Shown: in pieces, positions 28,102 through 36,682 of the stretch
How the letters are laid out: each line of letters opens with the position of its first letter
How positions within the stretch are numbered: position 1 is the stretch's first letter
Source: Massilia sp. Root133
Lineage (GTDB): Bacteria; Pseudomonadota; Gammaproteobacteria; Burkholderiales; Burkholderiaceae_D
Assembly (NCBI RefSeq): GCF_001426525.1
Contig: NZ_LMEW01000033.1
Coordinates: forward strand, 414,925-478,924
Length of the DNA: 64,000 nucleotides
Direction: 5' to 3'
The notes under the pieces: model-generated
Told to the model about the DNA's origin: nothing
Databases searched by the model: none
Seen by the model: only the letters and a program-made list of their open reading frames with translations
Position numbers and translations under genes: made by a program

Positions 28102-28174
28102 GGCGGCCGGCGTGGACGGCGCGCCAACAGGCGAATTACGTCGGCGCTCCGCCATACTGTCCCTGTGCCTTGTC

Positions 28175-29566
28175 CTAGTGTTCCGAATGCCCCACAGGTT
28201 TGCGCACCTGCAGCTCAACGTCGGGCTTGCTAGTGGCCGGCATCAGGCTGCGTCCAGCATTGCTGCTTCGTGCAGGCTCAGGTAACTGACCAGTCCATTC
28301 GTAGGCGACCGTACCCGCCGGATGCTTGTACCAGCCCGGGTCGGTGTAGTCGCCACGCTTCTGGTCCTTGCGCACCTTCAGCACGGTGAACATGCCGCCC
28401 ATCTCGACGCCGCCGAACGGCCCGTCACCTGTCATCATCGGCAGGGTGTTCTCCGGGATTGGCATTTCCATGCCGCCCATCGACCCTCCCTTTTCGCCCA
28501 TGACCATGTAGTCCGGCACGATCTTGCTGATCTTTTCGGCGATGCCGCGGTGGTCCACGCCAATCAGCGTCGGCACGTCGTGGCCCATCGCATTCATCGT
28601 GTGGTGCGACTTGTGGCAGTGGAAGGCCCAGTCGCCAGGTTCCGTCGCGATAAACTCGATTGCCCGCATCTGGCCGACGGCGACGTCTGTGGTCACCTCC
28701 GGCCAGCGCGAGCCGGGCGGCGTCCAGCCTCCATCGGTGCCGGTCACTTCGAACTCATGGCCGTGAAGATGGATCGGGTGGTTGGTCATGGTCAGGTTGC
28801 CGACACGGATGCGCACACGATCGCCCTGGCGTACCGGCATCGTGTCGATCCCCGGGAAGACCCGGCTGTTGAACGTCCAGAGGTTAAAGTCCAGCATGGT
28901 GTTGACCTTCGGCGTATAGCTGCCCGGTTCGATGTCATAGGCGCTGAGCAGGAACACGAAGTCGCGGTCGACGGCAAACCGCCCGATGTCCTTCGGGTGC
29001 GTCACCCAGAAGCCCATCATGCCCATCGCCATCTGGGTCATCTCGTCGGCGTGCGGGTGATACATGAAGGTGCCCGGGCGCCGCGCTACGAATTCGTAGA
29101 CGAAGGTCTTGCCTGGTGGGATGCCCGGCTGAGTGAGGCCGGTCACGCCGTCCATGCCGTTCGGCAGGCGTTGACCATGCCAGTGCACGCTGGTTTGCTC
29201 AGGCAGCTTGTTGGTGACGAAAATACGCACCCGGTCACCCTCGACGACCTCGATGGTCGGGCCAGGGGACTGGCCGTTGTAGCCCCACAAATTGACCTTC
29301 ATGCCGGGAGCGAACTCGCGCACCACCGGTTCGGCAACCAAGTGAAACTCCTTTACTCCATTGTTCATCCGCCAGGGCAGGGACCAGCCGTTCAGGGTCA
29401 CGACCGGGTTGAACGGACGCCCAGTGGCGGGCGGCAGCGGCACATGGGTCTTTGCATTGTCCATGACCATCGCTTCGGGCAGCGATGCTGCGCCCACACG
29501 GCTAACTGCGGCAGTGCTTACCGCGACGGCGCCGGCGCCTTTGAAAAAATCTCGACGGGAAATCAT
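28175..29566 (-). CDS. Multicopper oxidase (second, CopA-unlike type)
   Basis: This 463-residue Tat-exported protein (SRRDFFKG near residues 3-10) is a multicopper oxidase. The copper motifs HWHG, MYHPHADE, HPIHLHGHE and HCHKSHHTM are all present. It is distinct from the CopA oxidase at 22599: it lacks the long Met-rich insert but has a shorter Met/Gly stretch near residues 360-390. It likely oxidises Cu(I) or other metal ions in the periplasm. Its start overlaps the stop of the TolC-like lipoprotein gene by 4 bases. Confidence 0.92.
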   Translation of the reverse strand: MISRRDFFKGAGAVAVSTAAVSRVGAASLPEAMVMDNAKTHVPLPPATGRPFNPVVTLNGWSLPWRMNNGVKEFHLVAEPVVREFAPGMKVNLWGYNGQSPGPTIEVVEGDRVRIFVTNKLPEQTSVHWHGQRLPNGMDGVTGLTQPGIPPGKTFVYEFVARRPGTFMYHPHADEMTQMAMGMMGFWVTHPKDIGRFAVDRDFVFLLSAYDIEPGSYTPKVNTMLDFNLWTFNSRVFPGIDTMPVRQGDRVRIRVGNLTMTNHPIHLHGHEFEVTGTDGGWTPPGSRWPEVTTDVAVGQMRAIEFIATEPGDWAFHCHKSHHTMNAMGHDVPTLIGVDHRGIAEKISKIVPDYMVMGEKGGSMGGMEMPIPENTLPMMTGDGPFGGVEMGGMFTVLKVRKDQKRGDYTDPGWYKHPAGTVAYEWTGQLPEPARSSNAGRSLMPATSKPDVELQVRKPVGHSEH

Positions 29567-30933
29567 TGTGCTGTCCTTGCATCGGTATTACCGCCTGCAT
29601 TCATAGCGGTCTGAAGATTGGTGGCGGCGATCCAGAAATCGCGCTGCGCTGCGATGGAGGCGTTGACGGCCGCAAGCTGTTCGCGCGATTCGGCAAGCAG
29701 TTCGAAGGTGCTCGCCAGCATGCCGTTGTACCGGAGCAGCACCTCATCGGCGATATGCTTGCGAAGGGGGACGACCTCGTCGCGGTGGTGGCGGGCGATG
29801 TCGTAGGCGGTGCGATAGCTCGCATAGGCCTGGCGCACTTCGGAGCGCGCTTTTACGGCGATGTCGCCGGTACGGTGGACCGTCTGCATGTATGTTGCCT
29901 GTGCCCGCGCCACGCGCGCGCCGCCCCAGTCGAACAGCGGCAACTCGAGCGAAACTTCGTAGCCGTTCTCGCGGGGCGCGCCGGTCGTGCTCTTGTTGGC
30001 GTAACCCGCATCGAACACATTGATGAAGCCGGTTGTCTTGGTCAGGCCGAGCGCCTGTGCCGTCGCGTGCGCATCCTGACGTGCGATGAGGACGTCGAGC
30101 CGCTGCGACAGTGCGGTCGCTTCGGCATTGGCCGGCTGGTCTGGCTGGGCGGGAAGATCGGGCAGTCGGTCCGGCAGGGTGAATGCGAGGGAAGGGCCCC
30201 ACAGGCCCAGCAGGCGGACCAGTTCCTCGCGTGCGGTCGTGGCCTGCAGGCGGGCGTGCGCCTGCTGGGTCAAGGCGTCCTGGTAGAAGGCGCGCTCACG
30301 CGCGGCGTCGAGAGTGCTCCAGTTGCCCGTGGCGCGCATGCGCGCGGCAAGCTCGGCGGCGGCCTCGGCCGATACGCGTACTTTGTCCGCGAAGGCGGAT
30401 GCCTGCGCCGCGGCCACGGCCGAGTAATACGCCTTACGCGTGTCGGCCGCCAGGTTCACAGCCTGCATTGCCGCCTGCAGCTTGGCTTGTTCGAAGCGCC
30501 GACGTTCGATGCGGGTGCGGGCCGGCAGGGTCACAAGCGCAGCCAGGTCAAAGGACAGCCGCCGGTCGATTTCGGTCTCGGCGCCGCCGCGTACCCGGCC
30601 AAAGCTGAAGCCGGGGTTCGGCAGACGCCCAGCCTGGACGAAGTCCGCTTCGGCGATCGCGAGCTCGGCCAGGGACGCCTGCAGGCCGTGGTTGTTGAGC
30701 AGGGCAATGCGCACCGCGGCATCGGGGGTGAGCGGCTTCGAGAGCAGGGCGGTCACTTCGGCCCGCGAGTCCTGGTCCCGCTTCAACGGTGCCGGCTGGG
30801 CGATGCGTTCCTCCGCCATCCGGGCGACATCATCGAGTCCGCCATCCTGGGAAAAGCTCGCGCAGCCTGCGAGCAGCGCGGCGCTGACCGCTACGGCCAA
30901 TCGAGTCAGGCCAGGTCGTAAAGGTGAGTTCAT
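29563..30933 (-). CDS. TolC-family outer membrane lipoprotein
   Basis: This 456-residue protein has a lipoprotein signal (lipobox LLAGC near residue 24) and two OEP repeats with long helical coiled coils. Outer membrane factors normally serve an RND or ABC pump, but here the only coupled genes are a small secreted protein upstream and a multicopper oxidase downstream. It may borrow a pump from elsewhere or export something linked to the oxidase. It overlaps both neighbours by 4 bases. Confidence 0.9.
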   Translation of the reverse strand: MNSPLRPGLTRLAVAVSAALLAGCASFSQDGGLDDVARMAEERIAQPAPLKRDQDSRAEVTALLSKPLTPDAAVRIALLNNHGLQASLAELAIAEADFVQAGRLPNPGFSFGRVRGGAETEIDRRLSFDLAALVTLPARTRIERRRFEQAKLQAAMQAVNLAADTRKAYYSAVAAAQASAFADKVRVSAEAAAELAARMRATGNWSTLDAARERAFYQDALTQQAHARLQATTAREELVRLLGLWGPSLAFTLPDRLPDLPAQPDQPANAEATALSQRLDVLIARQDAHATAQALGLTKTTGFINVFDAGYANKSTTGAPRENGYEVSLELPLFDWGGARVARAQATYMQTVHRTGDIAVKARSEVRQAYASYRTAYDIARHHRDEVVPLRKHIADEVLLRYNGMLASTFELLAESREQLAAVNASIAAQRDFWIAATNLQTAMNAGGNTDARTAQ

Positions 30934-31253
30934 TGGTGCGCTCCTTTGTGTTCGTGCTTGCCGTGCATCGGTTCTGGCCTGGAGACCTTCTGGGATACGC
31001 CGGCAGTGGACTGTTCGCCCGATACGGGAGCTTCTGCTTCCTCGCCGAGGACGACGCGGTTAGCGCGAGCCCAGCGTTTATCGGGCGCTTGCGGCGCTTC
31101 CTTCGACGCGACGACATCGGCGAAGACGGATTGGTACTGTAGGGGCGCGACAGGCGCATTCGCGTTCGCTGCGCACGGCAACGACTGCTGCGCTTGCGCG
31201 GAAGCGAGCAGCGGCACGCCAGCTGCAAACAGCAGCAGGTCTGAAAATTTCAT
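30930..31253 (-). CDS. Small secreted protein with His-rich tail
   Basis: This 107-residue protein starts at 31253 with a signal peptide (MKFSDLLLFAAGVPLLASA). It has no recognised domain and ends in a His/Lys-rich tail (HGKHEHKGAH) suited to metal binding. It overlaps the TolC-type gene by 4 bases and leads the three-gene unit with the second multicopper oxidase. Confidence 0.7.
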   Translation of the reverse strand: MKFSDLLLFAAGVPLLASAQAQQSLPCAANANAPVAPLQYQSVFADVVASKEAPQAPDKRWARANRVVLGEEAEAPVSGEQSTAGVSQKVSRPEPMHGKHEHKGAHQ

Positions 31254-31322
31254 GGTTTGTTTCGTGTTGATTGAGGGCCGCACCAGGCGGCCCAGATGCG
31301 CGCCGTTAGCGCGCCCGGAAAA

Positions 31323-31703
31323 TCAAACGAGTTCGAGGCGTGGTGGTCGCTCGAGGGCGGGAGGGACGATGGAGGTCATCGCGGCTTCCGCAAGCGCGTG
31401 CAGCGAGGAAGAGAACGGCGGCGCGTGGAAGGTCGGCAGTAGTGCCGGAGGCGCGCCGGCGCCAACGCAGCAAGTTGCGCAAGCGACGCACTTGGCGTGT
31501 GACGAAACCACTGTCTTCGAGCCAGCCTCGGTGCAGTGCTCTCCGTCTGCTTGCACGGTGGCCCGATGGTGTTGGTGGCCGGTCATGACCATTGTTTCGT
31601 GCACGGCCTGTTCAGGCTGCCCGACCGCCATCGCAGCGCCGCCCTGCAGGGACAGCACCGTGATCGAAAGCCACAGGAGAAGGCGAAAGATCGTGCGCAT
31701 CAT
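31323..31703 (-). CDS. Small secreted metal-binding protein of the LERPP family
   Basis: This 126-residue protein has a signal peptide (from MMRTIFRLLLW), a His/Met/Cys-containing middle part with CVACATC, and ends with PALERPPRLELV. It shares the design of the genes at 21388-21783 and 21899-22321. The exact start (31703, 31700 or 31739) is uncertain because no strong ribosome binding site is seen. It lies upstream of the TolC/oxidase unit on the same strand. Confidence 0.7.
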   Translation of the reverse strand: MMRTIFRLLLWLSITVLSLQGGAAMAVGQPEQAVHETMVMTGHQHHRATVQADGEHCTEAGSKTVVSSHAKCVACATCCVGAGAPPALLPTFHAPPFSSSLHALAEAAMTSIVPPALERPPRLELV

Positions 31704-31877
31704 CCAAACATGGTACCGCAAATCAAGAGAATGCATCAAGGCACAGCTTATTGGCGTCCGGCGCTCCCTGACGTTAGCAACGTCCCATAAGTGTCACCTC
31801 TACTTGGGGCTAGTCAGGACATCAACAATGGCTGGGTTATATCGTTATTCGGGTTTTTCACAAATAGCGAGGCTGTC

Positions 31878-33035
31878 ATGCCTAAAATCACCATTCTCGA
31901 AAAGACGAATCTGCAGGAAGACTGTTGGCACTCGATGTTGATCTCCCTGTTGAGGGGACTCGCAGCGCTGGTGGTGGCCGCAGCACATCTGCGTGCCCAG
32001 ATGTATCCCGGCTTCAGCGAAGTGGCGAATCCACCGTTGCTGTTTCAGGGCCTGGCGTTCGGCGCCGGATTCGCTTACCTGGCCGTGATCGTCTTTTTCG
32101 TGCTCAGTGGCTGGTTGGTCGGCGGAAGCTTTCTCAACAAACTGGACTCGGACCGGGCGTTCCAGAATTACACAATCGACAGGGTTTCGCGGCTGTGGGT
32201 CGTGCTTGTGCCGACTTTCCTGGTCGTGTTGCTCGCAGGTGCTGCCGTCGGCGCCCTGGATACGGCGCGCGTGTCGTTTTCGACGTCCGAGCCGTACTCG
32301 ATGAGCGCGTTTTTCGGGAACATGATCGGGCTGCAGACAATTGTCGTTTCTCCATTCGGCGGCAACTTCCCATTGTGGAGCCTGGCCAACGAGACCTGGT
32401 ACTACGTGCTGTTCCCGCTTCTGGTGCTGGTGTTTCGGGGCAGGACAATCGCGACGCGGGTCGCGGCGGTGTTGGCGATCGGCGCCATCTTCCAGCTGGT
32501 GCACGGCAGCATATTGATTTATTTTTCGATATGGCTGTTAGGCGCTGCGTTCTCACGGGTGAAGATCGAGGCGGGCCCGCTATGGCGCTGGGCCTTGCTG
32601 TTCCTGTTCGTCGGCAGCGCCGTCGTCATCCGGCTGAAGGGTAAAACCGACATCACGCCGGAAGGCTTTCCGCAGTATCTACTATTCAGCCTGCTGTTCG
32701 TACTGTTCCTGTCGAGCATGCAGTTCAAGCGCCGCCTGGGGCCGAAACTGGACTGGCTAGACCGGATCGGACGGTTCTTCGCGAACTTTTCATTCACCTT
32801 GTACGTGCTGCACGTGCCGCTGATCCTCTTGATGGGGCATCTGCTCGCGTCGATGTTGGGTGTCGGCCAGCTCTCGCCCTACCGGCTGTCCCATTACCTC
32901 ATGTACGCCGGCATGTATCTGGTTCTCGTTGTCGGCGCTTACCTGTTCTATCTGCCTTTTGAGTCGAACACGCCACGTGTGCGTCAGTGGCTAAAGATGC
33001 ACCTATTTGCACGTGTTCGTGCAGTTGGGACGTGA
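31878..33035 (+). CDS. Acyltransferase-3 family membrane protein
   Basis: This 385-residue protein has about ten membrane helices and the acyltransferase-3 (OafA/ExoZ-like) pattern: RGLAALVVAAAHLR near the N-terminus, VFFVLSGWLVG in an early helix and NETWYY in the middle. These enzymes acetylate or acylate surface sugars. The start at 31878 follows GCGAGG; a longer frame from 31791 has no ribosome binding site. It has no obvious tie to metal resistance and may be passive cargo. Confidence 0.88.
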   Translation: MPKITILEKTNLQEDCWHSMLISLLRGLAALVVAAAHLRAQMYPGFSEVANPPLLFQGLAFGAGFAYLAVIVFFVLSGWLVGGSFLNKLDSDRAFQNYTIDRVSRLWVVLVPTFLVVLLAGAAVGALDTARVSFSTSEPYSMSAFFGNMIGLQTIVVSPFGGNFPLWSLANETWYYVLFPLLVLVFRGRTIATRVAAVLAIGAIFQLVHGSILIYFSIWLLGAAFSRVKIEAGPLWRWALLFLFVGSAVVIRLKGKTDITPEGFPQYLLFSLLFVLFLSSMQFKRRLGPKLDWLDRIGRFFANFSFTLYVLHVPLILLMGHLLASMLGVGQLSPYRLSHYLMYAGMYLVLVVGAYLFYLPFESNTPRVRQWLKMHLFARVRAVGT

Positions 33036-33157
33036 TTGGGAACCCAGTTTCCGGCCATGACGACAAAGTATCGAGGTAGGACTGTCGAAAATCTTGAGGT
33101 ACTTACCCATCTCTGGTGTAATGTCAGACTTGTAATTTCGGTCTATAAGGAGCCTCG

Positions 33158-33586
33158 ATGCGCCGACTGTTCTGCCTCGCCTTTTTTGCCGCGACATCAC
33201 TTCCCGTATTCGCCGCCAGTCCAACCGAGGTCGTTGGGGAGTACCATGCAGCCGTCGCCAGCGGTGATACCGCAAAGGCGCTGTCGCTACTCAGTCCCGC
33301 AGTCCAGATCTTCGAGAGTGGTCATGTCGAGCAGTCAAAGGACGAGTACGCAGGGCACCATCTTCCCGCCGATGTCGCTTTCGCAAAGAGTACAAGCCGG
33401 AAGGTGGTGAAGGGAAGCGAGCGGATTGCTGGCGACATGGCCGTCGTCATTCAGGAAACCGAGACGCAAGGCACGTATAAAGGTTCGGCGGTTCGTTTGT
33501 TTGGAACGGAGACCGCCGTGCTCGAGAAAAAAGGCGATACCTGGGTAGTCACGCACTTCCATTGGTCGTCGCGCAAGGCAAAATAG
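33158..33586 (+). CDS. Secreted NTF2-like protein
   Basis: This 142-residue protein has a signal peptide ending at VFAAS near residue 21 and a compact alpha/beta body that resembles the SnoaL/DUF4440 NTF2-like fold (a helix with EYHAAVASGD, then strands ending in VVTHFHWSS). The function is unknown. AAGGAG precedes the ATG. It is followed 15 bases later by a small membrane protein gene, and probably forms a unit with it. Confidence 0.75.
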   Translation: MRRLFCLAFFAATSLPVFAASPTEVVGEYHAAVASGDTAKALSLLSPAVQIFESGHVEQSKDEYAGHHLPADVAFAKSTSRKVVKGSERIAGDMAVVIQETETQGTYKGSAVRLFGTETAVLEKKGDTWVVTHFHWSSRKAK

Positions 33587-33601
33587 GGGAAATGGCGACA
33601 C

Positions 33602-33784
33602 ATGCATGCGCCAGAAGATTTCGACAACCTGACAATCCTCCTTGCGTTCCTTGCATCTGCTTGCGTTCTGGTCGCGATGCTATTTTTCCTTGTATGGCTT
33701 CGATGGAGCGAGAAGCGCAAACCTCGCAAGGACGGAAGTCAGCGAAAGCTGACTCGTCCGGTACGGAAGAATCGGCGGAGCTAG
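33602..33784 (+). CDS. 60-residue membrane protein with PEDF motif
   Basis: This 60-residue protein has an N-terminal PEDF motif (residues 4-7), one membrane helix (about 11-33) and a strongly basic tail ending in RKNRRS. A paralogue of the same length and design lies at 41168-41350, near czcD. It resembles small single-span helper proteins, but I cannot assign a family. Presence of two copies next to zinc/cadmium transport genes makes a real gene likely. Confidence 0.65.
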   Translation: MHAPEDFDNLTILLAFLASACVLVAMLFFLVWLRWSEKRKPRKDGSQRKLTRPVRKNRRS

Positions 33785-33846
33785 AGGGGGACCTTCGGAT
33801 TCGGCTTCAGTTCGGGGGATTGCTGCGGTTTCGGCAGTTCCCTCGG

Positions 33847-34278
33847 CTAGATGATGGATTCATCCGCTGGTAATGGTGGGGTTGTATCGCTGAGCTGCTT
33901 CAAGATTTCACACTGTCCCGCAGGACGAGCCGATTCGCATCTCTGCCTAAGCTCGGAAAGCTGAGCGTGCAGAGCCTGTAGCTCGGCAATCTGCCGGTCA
34001 ATCGACAGAATATGTTGGTCGACTAGGTTATTCACCCCGCCGCAGGGTTGATCCGGGTGATCTTGAAAGCCGAGCAGGGTCTGCACTTCATCCAGCGACA
34101 TTCCCAGAGAGCGGCAGCGCCTGATGAAGTGCAGGCGCTCGACATGCGGCGCACCGTACATTCGATAATTTGCCTGGGACCTGAGTGGCGGGGGCAGCAA
34201 CCCTTTTTGCTCATAGAACCGTACAGTCTCCGGCTGACACCCCGTCAGCTTCGCCAGCTCACCAATTCGCATATTCAT
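33847..34278 (-). CDS. MerR-family Cd/Pb-responsive regulator (CadR/PbrR-like)
   Basis: This 143-residue regulator has a MerR helix-turn-helix (about residues 3-40), a long dimer helix and metal-site cysteines at positions 14, 79, 114 and 123. C14 and C79, with the run CGGVNNLVDQHI, match lead/cadmium sensors of the PbrR/CadR group. The start at 34278 is preferred because GGAG lies 8 bases upstream; a start at 34284 would be too close. It is divergent from the CDF transporter gene, and the shared gap holds its operator. Confidence 0.9.
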   Translation of the reverse strand: MNMRIGELAKLTGCQPETVRFYEQKGLLPPPLRSQANYRMYGAPHVERLHFIRRCRSLGMSLDEVQTLLGFQDHPDQPCGGVNNLVDQHILSIDRQIAELQALHAQLSELRQRCESARPAGQCEILKQLSDTTPPLPADESII

Positions 34279-34290
34279 GTACATCTCCGC

Positions 34291-34321
34291 TTGACCTTGT
34301 AGTAGCTACAGGGATTCTAAT
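34291..34321 (+). promoter_or_regulatory. CadR/PbrR-type promoter-operator
   Basis: The -35 TTGACC (34291-34296) and -10 TCTAAT (34316-34321) are 19 bases apart. The spacer contains CCTTGTAGTAGCTACAGGG, a near-perfect dyad of the lead/cadmium MerR-family type. It drives the CDF and czc genes and lies between the regulator and its targets. Confidence 0.85.
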
Positions 34322-34346
34322 ACGGGTTATAGATGTGGAGGTACTT

Positions 34347-34979
34347 ATGTCGTCTTGCTGTTCGGGATCCTGTAGTTCCCAATCGCCGCCGCCTGACAAC
34401 CGCTATCGCAAGGTGCTTTGGGTTGCGTTGCTCATCAACTTTCTGATGTTCGGCGTCGAGCTGGTAAGCAGCCTGAAGTCAGATTCTGTATCTCTGCTGG
34501 CGGACTCGGCCGACTTCCTCGCGGATGCCGGCAACTACGCTGTCTCGCTATTCGTGCTCGGGATGGCCACGATCTGGCGTTCGCGCGCAGCGTACGTCAA
34601 AGGCATTGTCATGGGCGCGTTCGGCGTGCTCGTGTTGGCGCGGGCGCTCTGGATTGGCCTGGGCAGCCACGCGCCGGAAGCAGAAACCATGGGCGTGATC
34701 GGCATCGTCGCGCTTGCCGCAAACGGTGTGGTCGCGTTTTTGCTGTATGCCTTCCGAAATGGTGATGCCAACATGCGTTCGGTCTGGCTTTGCACGCGTA
34801 ACGACATGATCGCCAACCTGGCTGTGCTGCTGGCCGCGATCGGGGTCTTCGGCAGCAAAGCTGGCTGGCCCGATATCGCAGTTGCCAGTATCATGGCTGT
34901 GCTCGGCCTTTCGGGAGCGTGCGATATCATCGGGCGCGCCCGTTCCGAATTGCGTGGCTTGAGCACTTCAACGTCATAA
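34347..34979 (+). CDS. Cation diffusion facilitator (short CDF type)
   Basis: This 210-residue protein has a Cys-rich N-terminus (MSSCCSGSCSS) and about six membrane helices. The metal-site residues are in DSADFLADAGN (TM2) and TRNDMIAN (TM5). It lacks the long cytoplasmic CDF domain. It probably exports a divalent cation (Cd, Zn or Pb). The start at 34347 follows GGAGG, directly under the CadR-type promoter. It heads a plus-strand run that continues through czcCBA. Confidence 0.88.
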   Translation: MSSCCSGSCSSQSPPPDNRYRKVLWVALLINFLMFGVELVSSLKSDSVSLLADSADFLADAGNYAVSLFVLGMATIWRSRAAYVKGIVMGAFGVLVLARALWIGLGSHAPEAETMGVIGIVALAANGVVAFLLYAFRNGDANMRSVWLCTRNDMIANLAVLLAAIGVFGSKAGWPDIAVASIMAVLGLSGACDIIGRARSELRGLSTSTS

Positions 34980-34988
34980 GACCATCAC

Positions 34989-35342
34989 ATGCGCCGCTGG
35001 GTCATCATCATCCTGCTTCTTGTCTATCCGCTCCAGGTCGCCCTAGCAGCGGCGGACAAGTGCTGCGTGACGACACCCGCCGGCCTTACCCATCACAGCG
35101 TCGGGCAGGCCGGCGCCATCGCTGCTGAACCCATATTCGTAGCCGACGACGACAGATCAGCCTTGGCAGACCCTCACTGCCCAGCCTGCATGTTCGGACA
35201 CGTTCTTTACCTTCCGTCGGATTCCGTCGTCATACCTGGTGAGCGTCACCACGCTTCGACGATCGCGTTCGACCCTCCTTTCCTGACTGCTCCGCCGGTC
35301 GCCCGCCTCGAACGGCCCAAATGGTCTGCCGCCGCTAACTAG
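34989..35342 (+). CDS. Small secreted protein of the LERPP family (variant)
   Basis: This 117-residue protein has a signal peptide (first about 21 residues), Cys pairs (KCC, HCPAC) and ends with ARLERPKWSAAAN. It is a more distant member of the [L/I]ERP group seen in the copper block, here placed in the Cd/Zn operon. It starts 10 bases after the CDF gene and 78 bases before czcC. A periplasmic metal-linked role is inferred. Confidence 0.72.
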   Translation: MRRWVIIILLLVYPLQVALAAADKCCVTTPAGLTHHSVGQAGAIAAEPIFVADDDRSALADPHCPACMFGHVLYLPSDSVVIPGERHHASTIAFDPPFLTAPPVARLERPKWSAAAN

Positions 35343-35419
35343 CGCGCAGATTTTCCACAAGCGAGCCGGGTGGCTCGCGTGTCCCTGCGCGCCTGGTCTC
35401 ACCATTTTCAGGAGCAGGA

Positions 35420-36682
35420 ATGACTATCCAACCCAAACGACTATGTGCCCTGGTCGTTGCGGCCGCATTGGCATGGAGCTGCAGCGCAGCCGAGCCCATG
35501 CGCGTGGCCCCAGGCACACCATCATCTATCGATCTACCGACGGCGATCCGTCTAGCCCTCGATCAGCCTGCGGTGCGAGCTGCCGCCCACGAGGTGTCGG
35601 CGAGCGAAGCGACGGTCGACCAGGCTGGCCGCTTGCCGAATCCGGAGCTGGAATACCTTCGTGAAGGCCAGCAGGCCGGGATGCGGACGACCACCGTCCA
35701 GATCAACCAGCCAATCGAACTTGGGGGCAAGCGCCAGGCCCGCGTCGCACTGGCCCAGGGCGCAGTAGGTCTGGCCAAAAGCGAGCAGATGGTACTGCGC
35801 CAGCAGGTCCGGTCCGACGTCATCGTGAGCTATTACGAGGTGCTGGTCGCCCAACAAAGACAGGCGCTTGCACGGGCCCTGAGCGAACTGGCCCGCAAGG
35901 GCGTCGAGGTTGCCGGCAAGCGCGTCGCGGCTGGAAAGATCTCCCCAATCGATGAGACCAAGGCTCGCCTTGCCGCGGTCGATGCGGCCACTGAACTGAA
36001 CCAGGCCACCGCGCAGCTTGTCGTTGCCAGGACAAAGCTGGGTGCCTTGATTGGCAGGCCAGCCGAATCGGTCATCCTGAAGGAGCCGGCGGACCAGCTC
36101 CCTCAGGTGAAGCCGCTCGAAACGTTGCTTTCTCAAGCCAAGGATGCCACGTCGGTCCAACGTGCCCGCAGCCAGCTTGCGGCCCAGGAGGCGCAAACCA
36201 GCGTGGAGCGTGCGGCGCGCGTGCCTGACCTGACGCTGTCCGTGGGCAGCCAGCGCGATGACCAGGTCGGACGGCGCCAGGCCGTCGTTGGCCTGTCAGT
36301 ACCGCTGCCGCTCTTTAACCGTAACGAGGGCAACCTCAGGGCGGCGCTACGGCGTACCGACAAGGCGCGAGAAGAACTCGCGGCCGCTCAAGTAAACGCC
36401 TCATCGGAGCTCGCTACCGCCTACACCCGCTACGAAGTGGCAAGGAACGAGGCCATGCTGCTGCGGCAGGACGTGATCCCCAATGCCAGGTCCGCCTACG
36501 AGCTGACGCTCAAGGGCTTCGAGTACGGCAAGTTTCCCTTCCTGGAGGTGCTCGATGCGCAGCGCACGTGGTTCCAGGCGCAATCACGCCAGTGGAATAG
36601 CATGCTAGAGGCCTATCGCGCCTATGCCGACATCGAACGAATCGCCGGCACCGCTGAACAAGATAACCGAGATACGAAATGA
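35420..36682 (+). CDS. czcC: CzcC-like TolC-family outer membrane factor
   Basis: This 420-residue protein has a signal peptide and two OEP repeats with coiled-coil helices. It forms the outer membrane channel for CzcBA. CAGGAG precedes the ATG. Its stop overlaps the czcB start by 4 bases (ATGA). Confidence 0.92.
   Translation: MTIQPKRLCALVVAAALAWSCSAAEPMRVAPGTPSSIDLPTAIRLALDQPAVRAAAHEVSASEATVDQAGRLPNPELEYLREGQQAGMRTTTVQINQPIELGGKRQARVALAQGAVGLAKSEQMVLRQQVRSDVIVSYYEVLVAQQRQALARALSELARKGVEVAGKRVAAGKISPIDETKARLAAVDAATELNQATAQLVVARTKLGALIGRPAESVILKEPADQLPQVKPLETLLSQAKDATSVQRARSQLAAQEAQTSVERAARVPDLTLSVGSQRDDQVGRRQAVVGLSVPLPLFNRNEGNLRAALRRTDKAREELAAAQVNASSELATAYTRYEVARNEAMLLRQDVIPNARSAYELTLKGFEYGKFPFLEVLDAQRTWFQAQSRQWNSMLEAYRAYADIERIAGTAEQDNRDTK

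Noticed and set aside
28322..29614. Long plus-strand frame over the multicopper oxidase
   Set aside because: Antisense shadow; the minus strand encodes clear copper motifs.
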